From Nitrosomonas sp. (GTDB lineage: Bacteria; Pseudomonadota; Gammaproteobacteria; Burkholderiales; Nitrosomonadaceae), in contig JAMWZW010000006.1 in assembly GCA_024281995.1 (NCBI GenBank), positions 1 through 64,000 of the forward strand: 64,000 nt of DNA, given 5' to 3'. Position numbers and translations under genes: made by a program. The notes under the pieces were generated by a model, which was not told where the DNA came from, did not search any database, and saw only the letters and a program-made list of their open reading frames with translations. Every line of letters starts with the position of its first letter. Within the stretch, counting starts at the first letter, position 1. This document shows, piece after piece, positions 19,157 through 27,669 of this stretch.

Positions 19157-20293
19157 TTATAACTGATTCATACTAAACTGCACCAGATTGGAGGCCAAGT
19201 CATTTTGCCTCAATAGCCGCTTTCTCCAGTCGCCATTATGACGTTTCAAAGACTCGAGAACCGATAGGAAGTTCATCCAAACGCCATGATTTATTTCACC
19301 GATGCCATTCCAGCAAAACCACATCTCACGCACCGCAACTGCCAATTCCACCGTCATGTCTGCACAATACAAATCCAAAAACGCGTGCAGTTTTTTCCAA
19401 TGCACACCTTCCTTTTGCGGATAAATATTCCAAATGAACGGGTTACCTCCCCACTGTGCACGTACAAAAGAATCCTCTCCCCGCACAAAATTAATGTCGC
19501 AACACCACAACAAGCGGTCGTAATCGGTTTGTTCCATAAATGGAATAACTTGAACGGTTAAGTATCCACACTGTAGCGATACGTCATTTTGTGAAGAAAT
19601 AGGATTGAGCATACTAACAATCTTCTCTGCTACTTTTCCTTGAGGCACGATCAATAGAACGGGTACTTTTGCCTGAGCCAAAATTTGCATCAGTTTTTCG
19701 ATTGGCGCTGAGTCATAACCAAACAATGACATGCGCAATTCATCCGGCTCACGGCCTGGTAAACCTTTACGCTGTAAGAACTCCCGTTCAGCGGACGCAT
19801 TAAACGTTTGCCTTTGCGTGATCAAATTTTTTTCGCGTAACAATCCTCCCGTACCTTCCACAAAGCCGGGGAAAAAGCATGTTTTGGTTAAAGGAAAACG
19901 GGGATATGGTGACGGTACCGCATGATACTCGGCAACCCAAGGTTCAGCGCTGAGATATTCCATATTGATCCAAACCGGTGGTTTGTTTTTTTGTACCATC
20001 GCAATCACATAGCTTTCAGGTAATTCGCAAGCAAAAGCTTCAATTACGACCTCGGCAGGCTCAACTGCCGGGAATGATTTGTGCCACAAAAAAATTTCAA
20101 TATCGTGCACGATTTGACGCGAAATATTGGAATTTACTGCAGGCGCAATGACAGCAAAACTATTCAGATCATCAACCCACAAACGTACCGTTTGGTGATG
20201 TTCAGAGGCTAATTGCCTGGCTAGACGCCAGCATACGCCAACATCGCCAAAATTATCGATAACCGTGCAGAAAATATCCCAACGGTGCCGCAT
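19157..20293 (-). CDS. earP: EF-P arginine rhamnosyltransferase EarP
   Basis: EarP transfers rhamnose from dTDP-L-rhamnose to Arg32 of EF-P. The 378-residue protein matches the family: it starts MRHRWDIFCTVIDNFGDVGV, followed by CWRLARQLASEHHQTVRLWV. It has the GT-B-like sugar-nucleotide region with WWC-like RLLWCCDINFVRGEDSFVRA and QWGGNPFIWNIYPQKEGVHW. The conserved aspartates in the early IDNFGD segment belong to the active site in known structures. It lies between rimO (8-base gap) and efp, all in the same direction. Confidence 0.96.
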   Translation of the reverse strand: MRHRWDIFCTVIDNFGDVGVCWRLARQLASEHHQTVRLWVDDLNSFAVIAPAVNSNISRQIVHDIEIFLWHKSFPAVEPAEVVIEAFACELPESYVIAMVQKNKPPVWINMEYLSAEPWVAEYHAVPSPYPRFPLTKTCFFPGFVEGTGGLLREKNLITQRQTFNASAEREFLQRKGLPGREPDELRMSLFGYDSAPIEKLMQILAQAKVPVLLIVPQGKVAEKIVSMLNPISSQNDVSLQCGYLTVQVIPFMEQTDYDRLLWCCDINFVRGEDSFVRAQWGGNPFIWNIYPQKEGVHWKKLHAFLDLYCADMTVELAVAVREMWFCWNGIGEINHGVWMNFLSVLESLKRHNGDWRKRLLRQNDLASNLVQFSMNQL

Positions 20294-20301
20294 GAGTTGT
20301 A

Positions 20302-21633
20302 TTACCTGACCGCAGTCGCAAAAAGATCGTGCGTATCCGTTTTAGTAATCTTAACTTCGATGAAATCACCAGGCTGAGCTTGAATGGTTTTATCGACATA
20401 AACCAAGCCATCAATTTCAGGTGCATCAGCGCTACTGCGTGCAATGATGAAATCCTCAGTCAATTCATCGATCATGACGGTCATGCTTCGCCCTACTTTC
20501 TTGGCCAAACGGTCGCGGCTAATTTCCTCTTGCAACTGCATCAAACGTGCACGGCGTTCTTCCTTGATTTGTTCCGGTACAGGATCAGATAACAAATTAG
20601 CCTCTGCGCCTTCCACAGGCGAGTATGCAAAGCAACCGACGCGATCCAATTGTGCTTCCCGCAAGAAAGCCAGTAACTCCTCAAATTCCGCTTCGGTTTC
20701 GCCAGGAAAACCAACGATAAACGTGCTGCGCAAAGTAATATCCGGGCAAACTTTCCGCCACTGCTGAATTCGCGCCAAGTTATTTTCAGCATTGGCAGGA
20801 CGTTTCATCGCTTTTAAAATACGGGAATTAGCATGCTGAAATGGCACGTCAAGATAAGGTAATATTTTTCCTTCCGCCATCAGAGGAATCACCTCATCAA
20901 CATGCGGATAGGGATAAACATAGTGCAACCGCACCCAAACACCGAGTGATCCTAATGCCTGCGCAAGCTCAGTCAACCGGGTTTTTACCGGCCTGCCTTG
21001 CCAAAATCCTGAGCGGTATTTGACATCCACACCATAGGCACTGGTATCCTGAGAAATGATCAGAAGTTCTTTTACACCCGCATTCACCAGATGCTCCGCT
21101 TCCTGCATCACCTCATGAACCGGCCGACTCACCAAATCACCGCGCATCGAAGGAATAATGCAAAAGGTGCAACGATGATTACACCCCTCGGAAATCTTTA
21201 CATAGGCATAGTGCCTCGGCGTTAAACGGATTCCCTGCGGCGGTATCAAACTCGTGTATGGATCATGGGGTTGCGGCAAATGCGCATGGATCGCCGACAT
21301 GACTTCCGGCAATGCATGCGGGCCAGTAACCGCTAGAACCTGTGGATGCGCTTTTTTAACGACATCGCCATCTTCTTTGGCGCCCAAACAACCTGTGACA
21401 ATGACCTTACCATTTTCAGCCAATGCTTCACCGATGGCATCGAGGGATTCTTCCACCGCACTATCGATAAAACCGCAAGTATTAACCACCACCAGGTCGG
21501 CATCTTGGTACGAAGGTGATATTTCATAACCTTCGGCACGTAATTGTGTCAGGATTTGTTCAGAATCTACTAATGCCTTGGGGCAGCCTAAAGAAATAAA
21601 ACCCACTTTTTGCGACGTTTGTTTAGATGACAT
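20302..21633 (-). CDS. rimO: Ribosomal protein S12 methylthiotransferase RimO
   Basis: RimO is a radical SAM enzyme that methylthiolates Asp88 of ribosomal protein S12. The 443-residue protein has an N-terminal UPF0004 domain ([20 protein letters not shown]), the radical SAM cluster motif CNHRCTFC, and the RimO-type [14 protein letters not shown]-terminal TRAM domain spans about residues 375-443 ([20 protein letters not shown]). Length and the CPKALVDSE motif separate it from MiaB. Confidence 0.97.
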   Translation of the reverse strand: MSSKQTSQKVGFISLGCPKALVDSEQILTQLRAEGYEISPSYQDADLVVVNTCGFIDSAVEESLDAIGEALAENGKVIVTGCLGAKEDGDVVKKAHPQVLAVTGPHALPEVMSAIHAHLPQPHDPYTSLIPPQGIRLTPRHYAYVKISEGCNHRCTFCIIPSMRGDLVSRPVHEVMQEAEHLVNAGVKELLIISQDTSAYGVDVKYRSGFWQGRPVKTRLTELAQALGSLGVWVRLHYVYPYPHVDEVIPLMAEGKILPYLDVPFQHANSRILKAMKRPANAENNLARIQQWRKVCPDITLRSTFIVGFPGETEAEFEELLAFLREAQLDRVGCFAYSPVEGAEANLLSDPVPEQIKEERRARLMQLQEEISRDRLAKKVGRSMTVMIDELTEDFIIARSSADAPEIDGLVYVDKTIQAQPGDFIEVKITKTDTHDLFATAVR

Positions 21634-21749
21634 GTAAAAATTAATAAAATAAAGCTAAGATATAAAAAATCTCAGTGAAAATGCAATTTTATCTGATTAC
21701 AGTAGATTATATTTTTTATCTGCTAACATCTTTACCCAAAGGAAGAAAC

Positions 21750-22310
21750 ATGCGGCATTCAACAATCCGGTATTCACTGAAATCCATTGTATGTTTGTTC
21801 ATGCTCAGCCCACTCACGGTATCCGCCCAAGTGGATTGTTCAACACTGCCTCATTGGGTGACACTTGAAAATGGCTTGCGGCTCAATCAATATCATATTT
21901 TCTGCGGTGAATGGCACAATAACCGCCCTAAAGGCTTCCATTCACGGCCTGAAGGTATTAATCCAGCAACAGTGTCGCAATTTATTGTGCAAAGCCCGGC
22001 CAACGCAGCAGGAATTTACACAGGACGTTGGTCGCATCAAAGCAATCCCAGCAAAAACAAATTTTCATCCATGTTTCCAGATCATTGCACAGTAACGCAA
22101 GTACTCAATTCAATCAGTCATGCCATTGCGGGCTCGGAATCCAATTGCCCTGCCGGATCTCCTGATTGGATACAATGCGGCCTCAACAAACCGGTCGCGA
22201 ATGTAGAACAACCACTGCATTATTGCAGCAAAGATGGGAATTTCTTTACTATTGGCTTCGCACCTGCGAGACAAGGCAAAATTAATACAGCATTTCCAAT
22301 TTTTGAATGA
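21750..22310 (+). CDS. Secreted EndoU-type nuclease, putative toxin
   Basis: The 186-residue protein has a Sec signal peptide (hydrophobic core SIVCLFMLSPLTVSA, cleavage near AQVDC). Its mature part fits the bacterial EndoU RNase fold: a first histidine in YHIFCGEW (His49) and a second in KGFHSRPEG (His64). A middle segment has SMFPDHCTVTQVLNSISHA, and the end is GKINTAFPIF, as in EndoU toxins that finish with an S/T-A-Y/F-P strand. Six cysteines in the mature part suggest disulfides. The start was set at ATG 21750 because AAAGGAAG precedes it. The stop overlaps the next gene by ATGA, as in toxin-immunity pairs. Function is inferred from pattern, not tested. Confidence 0.72.
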   Translation: MRHSTIRYSLKSIVCLFMLSPLTVSAQVDCSTLPHWVTLENGLRLNQYHIFCGEWHNNRPKGFHSRPEGINPATVSQFIVQSPANAAGIYTGRWSHQSNPSKNKFSSMFPDHCTVTQVLNSISHAIAGSESNCPAGSPDWIQCGLNKPVANVEQPLHYCSKDGNFFTIGFAPARQGKINTAFPIFE

Positions 22311-22654
22311 ACAGCCGATCCTTTACCTGGCCTGGATACAATGCCGATGACCCTACACATCGTTTGGTTACCGCCTACTTGACCATCGATATACAAAAAA
22401 GTCCGGAAGGCGTAAACGAATTGCTGGAAAAAATCCATGCTGTCCACTCCGGCAAGTTTGCTGAATGGGAACGCATCGGAAATGCCTACTGCCTACGGTT
22501 ATCCTCGGATTATGCTGAAATTGAAGAAGATTTCGCGTCAGAACCTGGGCAATCTGCAAGAATCCCTTTGCACGTCTTTACAGCCGCTGTTTTATCCTGG
22601 CGGCAATATATCACCGCTTCTTACCACAATCCTGATCATTCATTAAAGCCGTGA
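22307..22654 (+). CDS. Candidate immunity protein to the EndoU nuclease
   Basis: This 115-residue protein has no signal peptide and would be cytoplasmic. Its ATG overlaps the stop of the EndoU gene (ATGA), so the two are translationally coupled. The sequence has one mixed alpha/beta domain with KFAEWERIGNAYCLRLSSDY and ends in an aromatic helix (VFTAAVLSWRQYI). The middle loosely recalls the small acidic UPF0231 (YacL) family, but I would not assign it. Its role as immunity protein is inferred from position, size and overlap. Confidence 0.55.
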   Translation: MNSRSFTWPGYNADDPTHRLVTAYLTIDIQKSPEGVNELLEKIHAVHSGKFAEWERIGNAYCLRLSSDYAEIEEDFASEPGQSARIPLHVFTAAVLSWRQYITASYHNPDHSLKP

Positions 22655-22660
22655 TATGCA

Positions 22661-22888
22661 TCAATCCGCGCCAACAAACCGTGCCGCATCAATGATTGAC
22701 CACAAATGAAAAATCCCGGCAATCACCGCAGGTATAATTAACACCCAGAAAAAATATCCCGTGCCGGTAATTACAAAAAACAATATTGCCGGCAGTATGC
22801 GCCCCTGTACTAATTGCCCCAAACCAGGAATAAAAAAACTACACACTGCTGCAAGTACATTTCCACCCGATCCTTGTCCTGACATCAT
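22661..22888 (-). CDS. Small two-helix membrane protein
   Basis: The 75-residue protein has two hydrophobic segments (AAVCSFFIPGLGQLVQGRIL and AILFFVITGTGYFFWVLIIP) and a final AGIFHLWSIIDAARF. FIPGLGQL and the closing WSIIDAARF are typical of small TM2-like inner-membrane proteins of unknown function. It has an AGGAG-like ribosome site (TTGAGGAGAA before the ATG). It reads toward the end of the candidate immunity gene, only 6 bases away and convergent. Confidence 0.7.
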   Translation of the reverse strand: MMSGQGSGGNVLAAVCSFFIPGLGQLVQGRILPAILFFVITGTGYFFWVLIIPAVIAGIFHLWSIIDAARFVGAD

Positions 22889-22914
22889 TTCTCCTCAAAA
22901 TCTTGTAACATCCA

Positions 22915-23613
22915 TTATTTGCTGCTGATTGTATCTTTATCTTTGACAATCTGCTCATAGTCGATACCCACCCTATCACCGGCCATCTTTTTCTCACGAA
23001 TATCTTCTACACTTTCCAGTGTATTGATACGCAAAGATGTTTCTTGAATAAGTTGATCAAGCTTTTGTATCGATTCGGGTGATAAGGTATTTTTTCTATC
23101 AATTTCCAATCTAAAATATTGCAGGTTATTTAGAAAATTACCAACAATATCTTGTACAGTTTGGGTGGTTGCTTTTAGCACTTTTAATCTTTCTTCCCGA
23201 ATCTCGACTTCACGAACTGCTTGCTCGCTCTTCAAGCGTTCTTCATGGAATTTATTCATGCTATCGCGTTGTTTCAAAGCCATAATCGCTGTAACCCATA
23301 TCGCCAATAAACTTAAAAAACGGTTCGTATAAATTTTATACAATGCAACATCACTGGGAGGCGACCCCCAATACCCAATTCCGACTAATACAGTACAAAT
23401 CCACGCAATAGCAATAGTAAAACGTTTTTCAGGGGACTTTAATGAAATTAGTATAACAATAATATAGGGAACGCCACTCGCGATACCGAGAGGTGTAACG
23501 AAATCTAGCAATAAAATGATGAGCGAAAGTACACCGCAAATAAGATAAATGCCAGGCGCTGTTGATTTTTTCGCATGCATTGCATTCTCACAATATTTTA
23601 TTTGGTTTTTCAT
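22915..23613 (-). CDS. Four-TM sensor-like membrane protein without kinase domain
   Basis: The protein (232 residues from ATG 23613; ATG 23580 is an alternative) has four predicted membrane helices in the first 125 residues. One contains IAIAWICTVLVGIGYW and another FLSLLAIWVTAIMAL. A charged coiled segment follows (KFHEERLKSEQAVREVEIRE). The last part resembles the dimerisation helices of histidine kinases (TTQTVQDIVGNFLNNLQYF), but the phospho-acceptor histidine and the ATPase domain are missing. It lies 52 bases upstream of the cbbR stop in the same direction. It could sense a membrane-linked signal or be a truncated kinase; no function is established. Confidence 0.6.
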   Translation of the reverse strand: MKNQIKYCENAMHAKKSTAPGIYLICGVLSLIILLLDFVTPLGIASGVPYIIVILISLKSPEKRFTIAIAWICTVLVGIGYWGSPPSDVALYKIYTNRFLSLLAIWVTAIMALKQRDSMNKFHEERLKSEQAVREVEIREERLKVLKATTQTVQDIVGNFLNNLQYFRLEIDRKNTLSPESIQKLDQLIQETSLRINTLESVEDIREKKMAGDRVGIDYEQIVKDKDTISSK

Positions 23614-23695
23614 ACAGGAATCATAATTAATACAAAGCAGCAATATTTTTATGTTTTATTGTAAATAATGAATTGATTTTTTTCTCAAAAATATA

Positions 23696-24610
23696 TTATT
23701 TTTTTGATTCCAGCATCAATTTCTCAGCTTCAGTTAATAAAAACTCGCGGAAAGCATTTGCGACACCTGACAATCGCTTATTCTTTCTATTGACCACATG
23801 CCAATAACGAATAATGGGAAAACCCTGCACATCTAACATTTTTAAACGATTCGTTTCAAGTTCCAATTCTGCCGTATGCTGTGACATGATACCTAACCCC
23901 ATACCGGCTTGCACAGCTTGTTTGATGGCTTCTGTGGTATCCGTTTCCATACCTTTATTGATATTGATTTTATGCTCAGCAAAAAAACGCTCCATAGCAC
24001 TGCGCGTTCCGGAACCCGATTCACGTACCAGAAAAATCTCTTTTTCCAGCCGCTTGACAGGTATTTGATGCTCTTGACATAACGGATGATGCGGTGGGGC
24101 GACTACCACCAATGGATTTTCCATAAAAGATTCACTCACAATATCTAAACCATCCGGTGGCTGCCCCATAATAGCCAGATCAATCAAATTATCTGCCAAT
24201 TGTTTTAACACCGCCTCACGATTGGAAACATTTAAACTGACGGTGACCCCTTGATATCTTTGGCAAAACTTTGCTAATAAATGCGGTGCAAAATAATTGG
24301 CTGTTGTCACCACTGAAATATTTAATTTACCACGCTCCATACCTTTCAATTCTTCCAACGCAACTTCCATATCGGACAACTGCTGTGAAATTGCACGGCT
24401 GTATTGATACAACTCATGTCCCGCTTCGGTTAGATAAATTCGCTTACCTAATTGCTCGAATAACGGTAAACTAATATTGTCTTCCAGTTGCTTTATCTGC
24501 ATAGAAACAGCAGGTTGAGTAAGGTGAAGTTCATCAGCTGCACGAGAATAGCTTAAGTGGCGAGCAACCGATTCAAATACTTTTAATTGCCTTAAAGTGA
24601 AATGTAACAT
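23696..24610 (-). CDS. cbbR: LysR-type regulator of the RuBisCO operon, CbbR
   Basis: CbbR activates cbb operons in autotrophic proteobacteria in response to metabolites such as RuBP or NADPH. The 304-residue protein has the LysR winged helix-turn-helix (MLHFTLRQLKVFESVARHLS, then YSRAADELHLTQPAVSMQIK) and a periplasmic-binding-like effector domain with LAIMGQPPDGLDIVSESFME. It is divergent from cbbL with a 235-base gap, the classic position. Confidence 0.94.
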   Translation of the reverse strand: MLHFTLRQLKVFESVARHLSYSRAADELHLTQPAVSMQIKQLEDNISLPLFEQLGKRIYLTEAGHELYQYSRAISQQLSDMEVALEELKGMERGKLNISVVTTANYFAPHLLAKFCQRYQGVTVSLNVSNREAVLKQLADNLIDLAIMGQPPDGLDIVSESFMENPLVVVAPPHHPLCQEHQIPVKRLEKEIFLVRESGSGTRSAMERFFAEHKININKGMETDTTEAIKQAVQAGMGLGIMSQHTAELELETNRLKMLDVQGFPIIRYWHVVNRKNKRLSGVANAFREFLLTEAEKLMLESKK

Positions 24611-24845
24611 CTATCAGCTGAGTAAATTTTTCATAAGTATAACCTTATCATAAATATCAGAATTACTGATTTGTTCTTATAGGTAATTAGCGCTATAGTT
24701 CAACCTAACAATTTGAGCTATTTCAAGTAGCCGTAAAAAGCAGCCTTAAGCAGTCACTTAGGCAGTCATTTTGTAACGCAATATCCGCTCACCTGCATCG
24801 GTTTCGTTGATTGAGGCTGAACGGAATTAACCTGGAGAAATTATC
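24611..24845. promoter_or_regulatory. cbbR-cbbL divergent control region
   Basis: The gap between the divergent cbbR and cbbL starts should carry the cbbL promoter and CbbR sites. It contains a perfect inverted repeat ATAAG-N6-CTTAT at 24633-24648, about 23 bases from the cbbR start, with further AT-rich half-sites around 24648-24690. This is a candidate CbbR operator, not a proven one, and its spacing differs slightly from the usual T-N11-A box. GGAGA about 7 bases before the cbbL ATG is the ribosome site. Confidence 0.45.
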
Positions 24846-26267
24846 ATGGCCGTAAAAATATACAACGCCGGTGTTAAAGAATACCGGCAAACCTACTGGA
24901 CACCAGAATACACTCCGTTGGATACGGATCTTCTGGCCTGTTTCAAAATTACCCCTCAACCCGGCGTACCCCGTGAAGAAGTCGCTGCTGCAGTAGCCGC
25001 AGAATCGTCGACCGGTACCTGGACCACAGTGTGGACCGACTTGCTGACCGACTTGGATTACTACAAAGGTCGTGCTTATAAGATTGAAGACGTACCAGGT
25101 GATGACACCTGCTTCTATGCTTTTGTGGCATACCCGATTGATCTTTTTGAAGAAGGCTCTGTCGTTAACGTATTGACCTCGCTGGTCGGTAACGTGTTCG
25201 GTTTTAAAGCGTTACGTGCTCTGCGTCTGGAAGATGTGCGTTTTCCGATTGCTTACGTCAAGACTTGTGGTGGACCTCCAACAGGTATTCAAGTGGAACG
25301 TGATCGTCTGAACAAATATGGCCGCGCGCTGTTAGGTTGTACCATTAAGCCTAAACTGGGTCTGTCCGCTAAAAATTATGGCCGTGCCGTATACGAATGT
25401 CTGCGTGGCGGTTTGGATCTGACCAAGGACGATGAGAACGTTAACAGCCAACCTTTCATGCGTTGGCGCGATCGTTTCCAATTCGTGGTGGAAGCTTGCC
25501 AAAAAGCCGAACGTGAAACCGGAGAACGTAAAGGCCACTATCTGAATGTAACAGCACCTACACCGGAAGAAATGTACAAACGTGCAGAGTTTGCCAAGGA
25601 ATTGGGCGCACCGATCATTATGCATGACTACTTGACCGGCGGTTTAACAGCCAATACGGGACTGGCTAACTGGTGCCGCAACAATGGCATGCTATTGCAT
25701 ATCCACCGTGCTATGCACGCCGTGCTCGATCGTAACCCGCACCATGGTATTCATTTCCGCGTTTTAACCAAAGTACTGCGTTTATCCGGTGGCGATCACC
25801 TGCATTCCGGTACCGTGGTCGGTAAACTGGAAGGCGACCGTGCAGCAACTCTCGGCTGGATTGATACCATGCGCGACAAATTCATCAAAGAAGATCGCAG
25901 TCGCGGCCTGTTCTTCGATCAGGACTGGGGTTCCATGCCAGGCGTATTCCCGGTCGCTTCGGGTGGTATTCACGTTTGGCATATGCCAGCACTGGTCGCA
26001 ATCTTCGGTGATGATGCTTGCTTGCAGTTTGGTGGTGGCACCCTGGGTCATCCATGGGGTAACGCTGCGGGCGCAGCGGCTAACCGTGTTGCATTGGAAG
26101 CTTGCGTAGAAGCGCGTAACCAAGGCATTGAAATCGAGAAAGAAGGCAAAGCTATTCTGACCAAAGCAGCCAAAAGCAGCCCTGAACTGAAAATCGCCAT
26201 GGAAACATGGAAAGAGATCAAGTTCGAGTTTGATACGGTTGATAAGCTCGACATAGCTCACAAGTAA
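24846..26267 (+). CDS. cbbL: RuBisCO large subunit, form IA
   Basis: CbbL with CbbS makes the CO2-fixing enzyme of the Calvin cycle. The 473-residue protein has the catalytic Lys168 ([11 protein letters not shown]), the carbamylated Lys194 in [11 protein letters not shown], and the loop with [19 protein letters not shown]. It starts [20 protein letters not shown], typical of form IA (proteobacterial, green-like) enzymes. Its partners cbbQ and cbbO place it in the IAq type; no carboxysome shell gene follows. Codon use is richer in C and G than in the flagellar region. Confidence 0.98.
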   Translation: MAVKIYNAGVKEYRQTYWTPEYTPLDTDLLACFKITPQPGVPREEVAAAVAAESSTGTWTTVWTDLLTDLDYYKGRAYKIEDVPGDDTCFYAFVAYPIDLFEEGSVVNVLTSLVGNVFGFKALRALRLEDVRFPIAYVKTCGGPPTGIQVERDRLNKYGRALLGCTIKPKLGLSAKNYGRAVYECLRGGLDLTKDDENVNSQPFMRWRDRFQFVVEACQKAERETGERKGHYLNVTAPTPEEMYKRAEFAKELGAPIIMHDYLTGGLTANTGLANWCRNNGMLLHIHRAMHAVLDRNPHHGIHFRVLTKVLRLSGGDHLHSGTVVGKLEGDRAATLGWIDTMRDKFIKEDRSRGLFFDQDWGSMPGVFPVASGGIHVWHMPALVAIFGDDACLQFGGGTLGHPWGNAAGAAANRVALEACVEARNQGIEIEKEGKAILTKAAKSSPELKIAMETWKEIKFEFDTVDKLDIAHK

Positions 26268-26345
26268 GAATACATAACTCAAGGAGAAAAGTTGATGGTT
26301 AACGCTACTTTTCTCCCTCATCTTTCTAAAATTAAGGAATAAATA

Positions 26346-26702
26346 ATGAGCGAAGTAATCGATTACAAATCACGCGTTAGCGATCCAGCAAGCCGTAAAT
26401 TTGAAACATTTTCCTACCTGCCTGCGATGGCTGACAAAGATATCAAGAAGCAAGTGCAATATTTGATCAGCAAAGGTTGGAACCCAGCCATTGAACATAC
26501 AGAACCGGAATATGTGATGGATTCCTACTGGTATATGTGGAAATTACCTATGTTTGGTGAAACGGATGTTGACCGCGTGCTGGCAGAAGCTGCCGCATGT
26601 CATAAAGCCAATCCGAATAATCATGTCCGTTTGATTGGTTACAACAATTTCAACCAATCACAAGGCACAGCCATGGTGATATACCGCGGCAAGACTGTCT
26701 AA
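26346..26702 (+). CDS. cbbS: RuBisCO small subunit
   Basis: CbbS is the small subunit of form I RuBisCO. The 118-residue protein contains [20 protein letters not shown], then [20 protein letters not shown] and [20 protein letters not shown]. It ends in the strand [20 protein letters not shown]. An AAGGAATAAATA ribosome site lies before the ATG. It is 78 bases downstream of cbbL and ends just before a strong terminator. Confidence 0.97.
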   Translation: MSEVIDYKSRVSDPASRKFETFSYLPAMADKDIKKQVQYLISKGWNPAIEHTEPEYVMDSYWYMWKLPMFGETDVDRVLAEAAACHKANPNNHVRLIGYNNFNQSQGTAMVIYRGKTV

Positions 26703-26725
26703 ACACAACGGGTTTCGTACCCTGG

Positions 26726-26764
26726 AACCCCCTTACCTATAACAGGACCGGGGGTTTTTTTTTG
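26726..26764 (+). terminator. Rho-independent terminator between cbbS and cbbQ
   Basis: AACCCCC at 26726-26732 pairs with GGGGGTT at 26750-26756 around a 17-base loop and is followed by a run of ten T in all (26755-26764). This is a standard intrinsic terminator. Because cbbQ and cbbO follow in the same direction, it probably lets only part of the transcripts read through, giving much more subunit than activase. Confidence 0.85.
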
Positions 26765-26808
26765 ATCAAAATAAAGTACTTTTCAGGTAGCAATAACAGG
26801 AGTTCATC

Positions 26809-27615
26809 ATGAGCAAAATCATTGATCAATACCGCGTAACCACCGAGCCCTATTACCATCCTGTCGCCGATGAGGTGAAATTATATGAAGCCGCCTATTC
26901 GGTGCGCATGCCAATGATGTTGAAAGGTCCGACCGGTTGCGGTAAAACCCGATTTGTCGAGTACATGGCTTGGAAATTAAAAAAACCGCTGATTACCGTT
27001 GCTTGTAACGAAGACATGACCGCCTCGGATTTGGTGGGGCGTTTTCTGTTAGATGCAAGCGGCACACGCTGGCAAGATGGGCCATTGGCTGTTGCTGCGC
27101 GTTATGGCGCAATTTGCTATCTGGATGAGGTCGTCGAAGCACGCCAGGACACTACGGTCGTCATTCATCCCCTGACCGATAACCGCCGTGTGCTGCCACT
27201 AGAAAAAAAAGGTGAATTGATTCAAGCACACGCAGACTTCCAGGTTGTCATTTCATACAACCCAGGCTATCAAAGCCTGATGAAGGATTTGAAACAATCG
27301 ACCAAGCAACGTTTTGGCGCGTTGGATTTCAATTACCCCAGCCACGACATCGAAAGCGAAATCGTCGCACACGAATCCGGCGTCTCGACTGACATCGCCG
27401 AGAAGCTGGTATCGATCGCTGAACGCGCACGTAACTTGAAAGGTCACGGTCTGGACGAAGGCATTTCCACGCGGATGCTAATTTATGCCGGCAGCCTGAT
27501 CGCCAAAAATGTCGACGCGCACGCCGCGTGCCGTGTGGCATTGGTACGTCCGATCACCGACGATCCCGATATGCGCGACGCACTGGATGCAGCAGTCAGT
27601 ACATTCTTCAACTAA
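26809..27615 (+). CDS. cbbQ: RuBisCO activase AAA+ subunit CbbQ
   Basis: CbbQ is a MoxR-family AAA+ ATPase which, with CbbO, removes inhibitory sugar phosphates from RuBisCO. The 268-residue protein has a Walker A motif GPTGCGKT at residues 40-47, a Walker B in [11 protein letters not shown], and a sensor segment [12 protein letters not shown]. Length and the immediate cbbO neighbour support CbbQ rather than a NorQ relative. A CAGGAG ribosome site precedes the ATG. Confidence 0.95.
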   Translation: MSKIIDQYRVTTEPYYHPVADEVKLYEAAYSVRMPMMLKGPTGCGKTRFVEYMAWKLKKPLITVACNEDMTASDLVGRFLLDASGTRWQDGPLAVAARYGAICYLDEVVEARQDTTVVIHPLTDNRRVLPLEKKGELIQAHADFQVVISYNPGYQSLMKDLKQSTKQRFGALDFNYPSHDIESEIVAHESGVSTDIAEKLVSIAERARNLKGHGLDEGISTRMLIYAGSLIAKNVDAHAACRVALVRPITDDPDMRDALDAAVSTFFN

Positions 27616-27669
27616 TCCGGTAGACCATTACCCCGTTTTGATTGTTTTAACCCATTAATAGGTGCTGCC

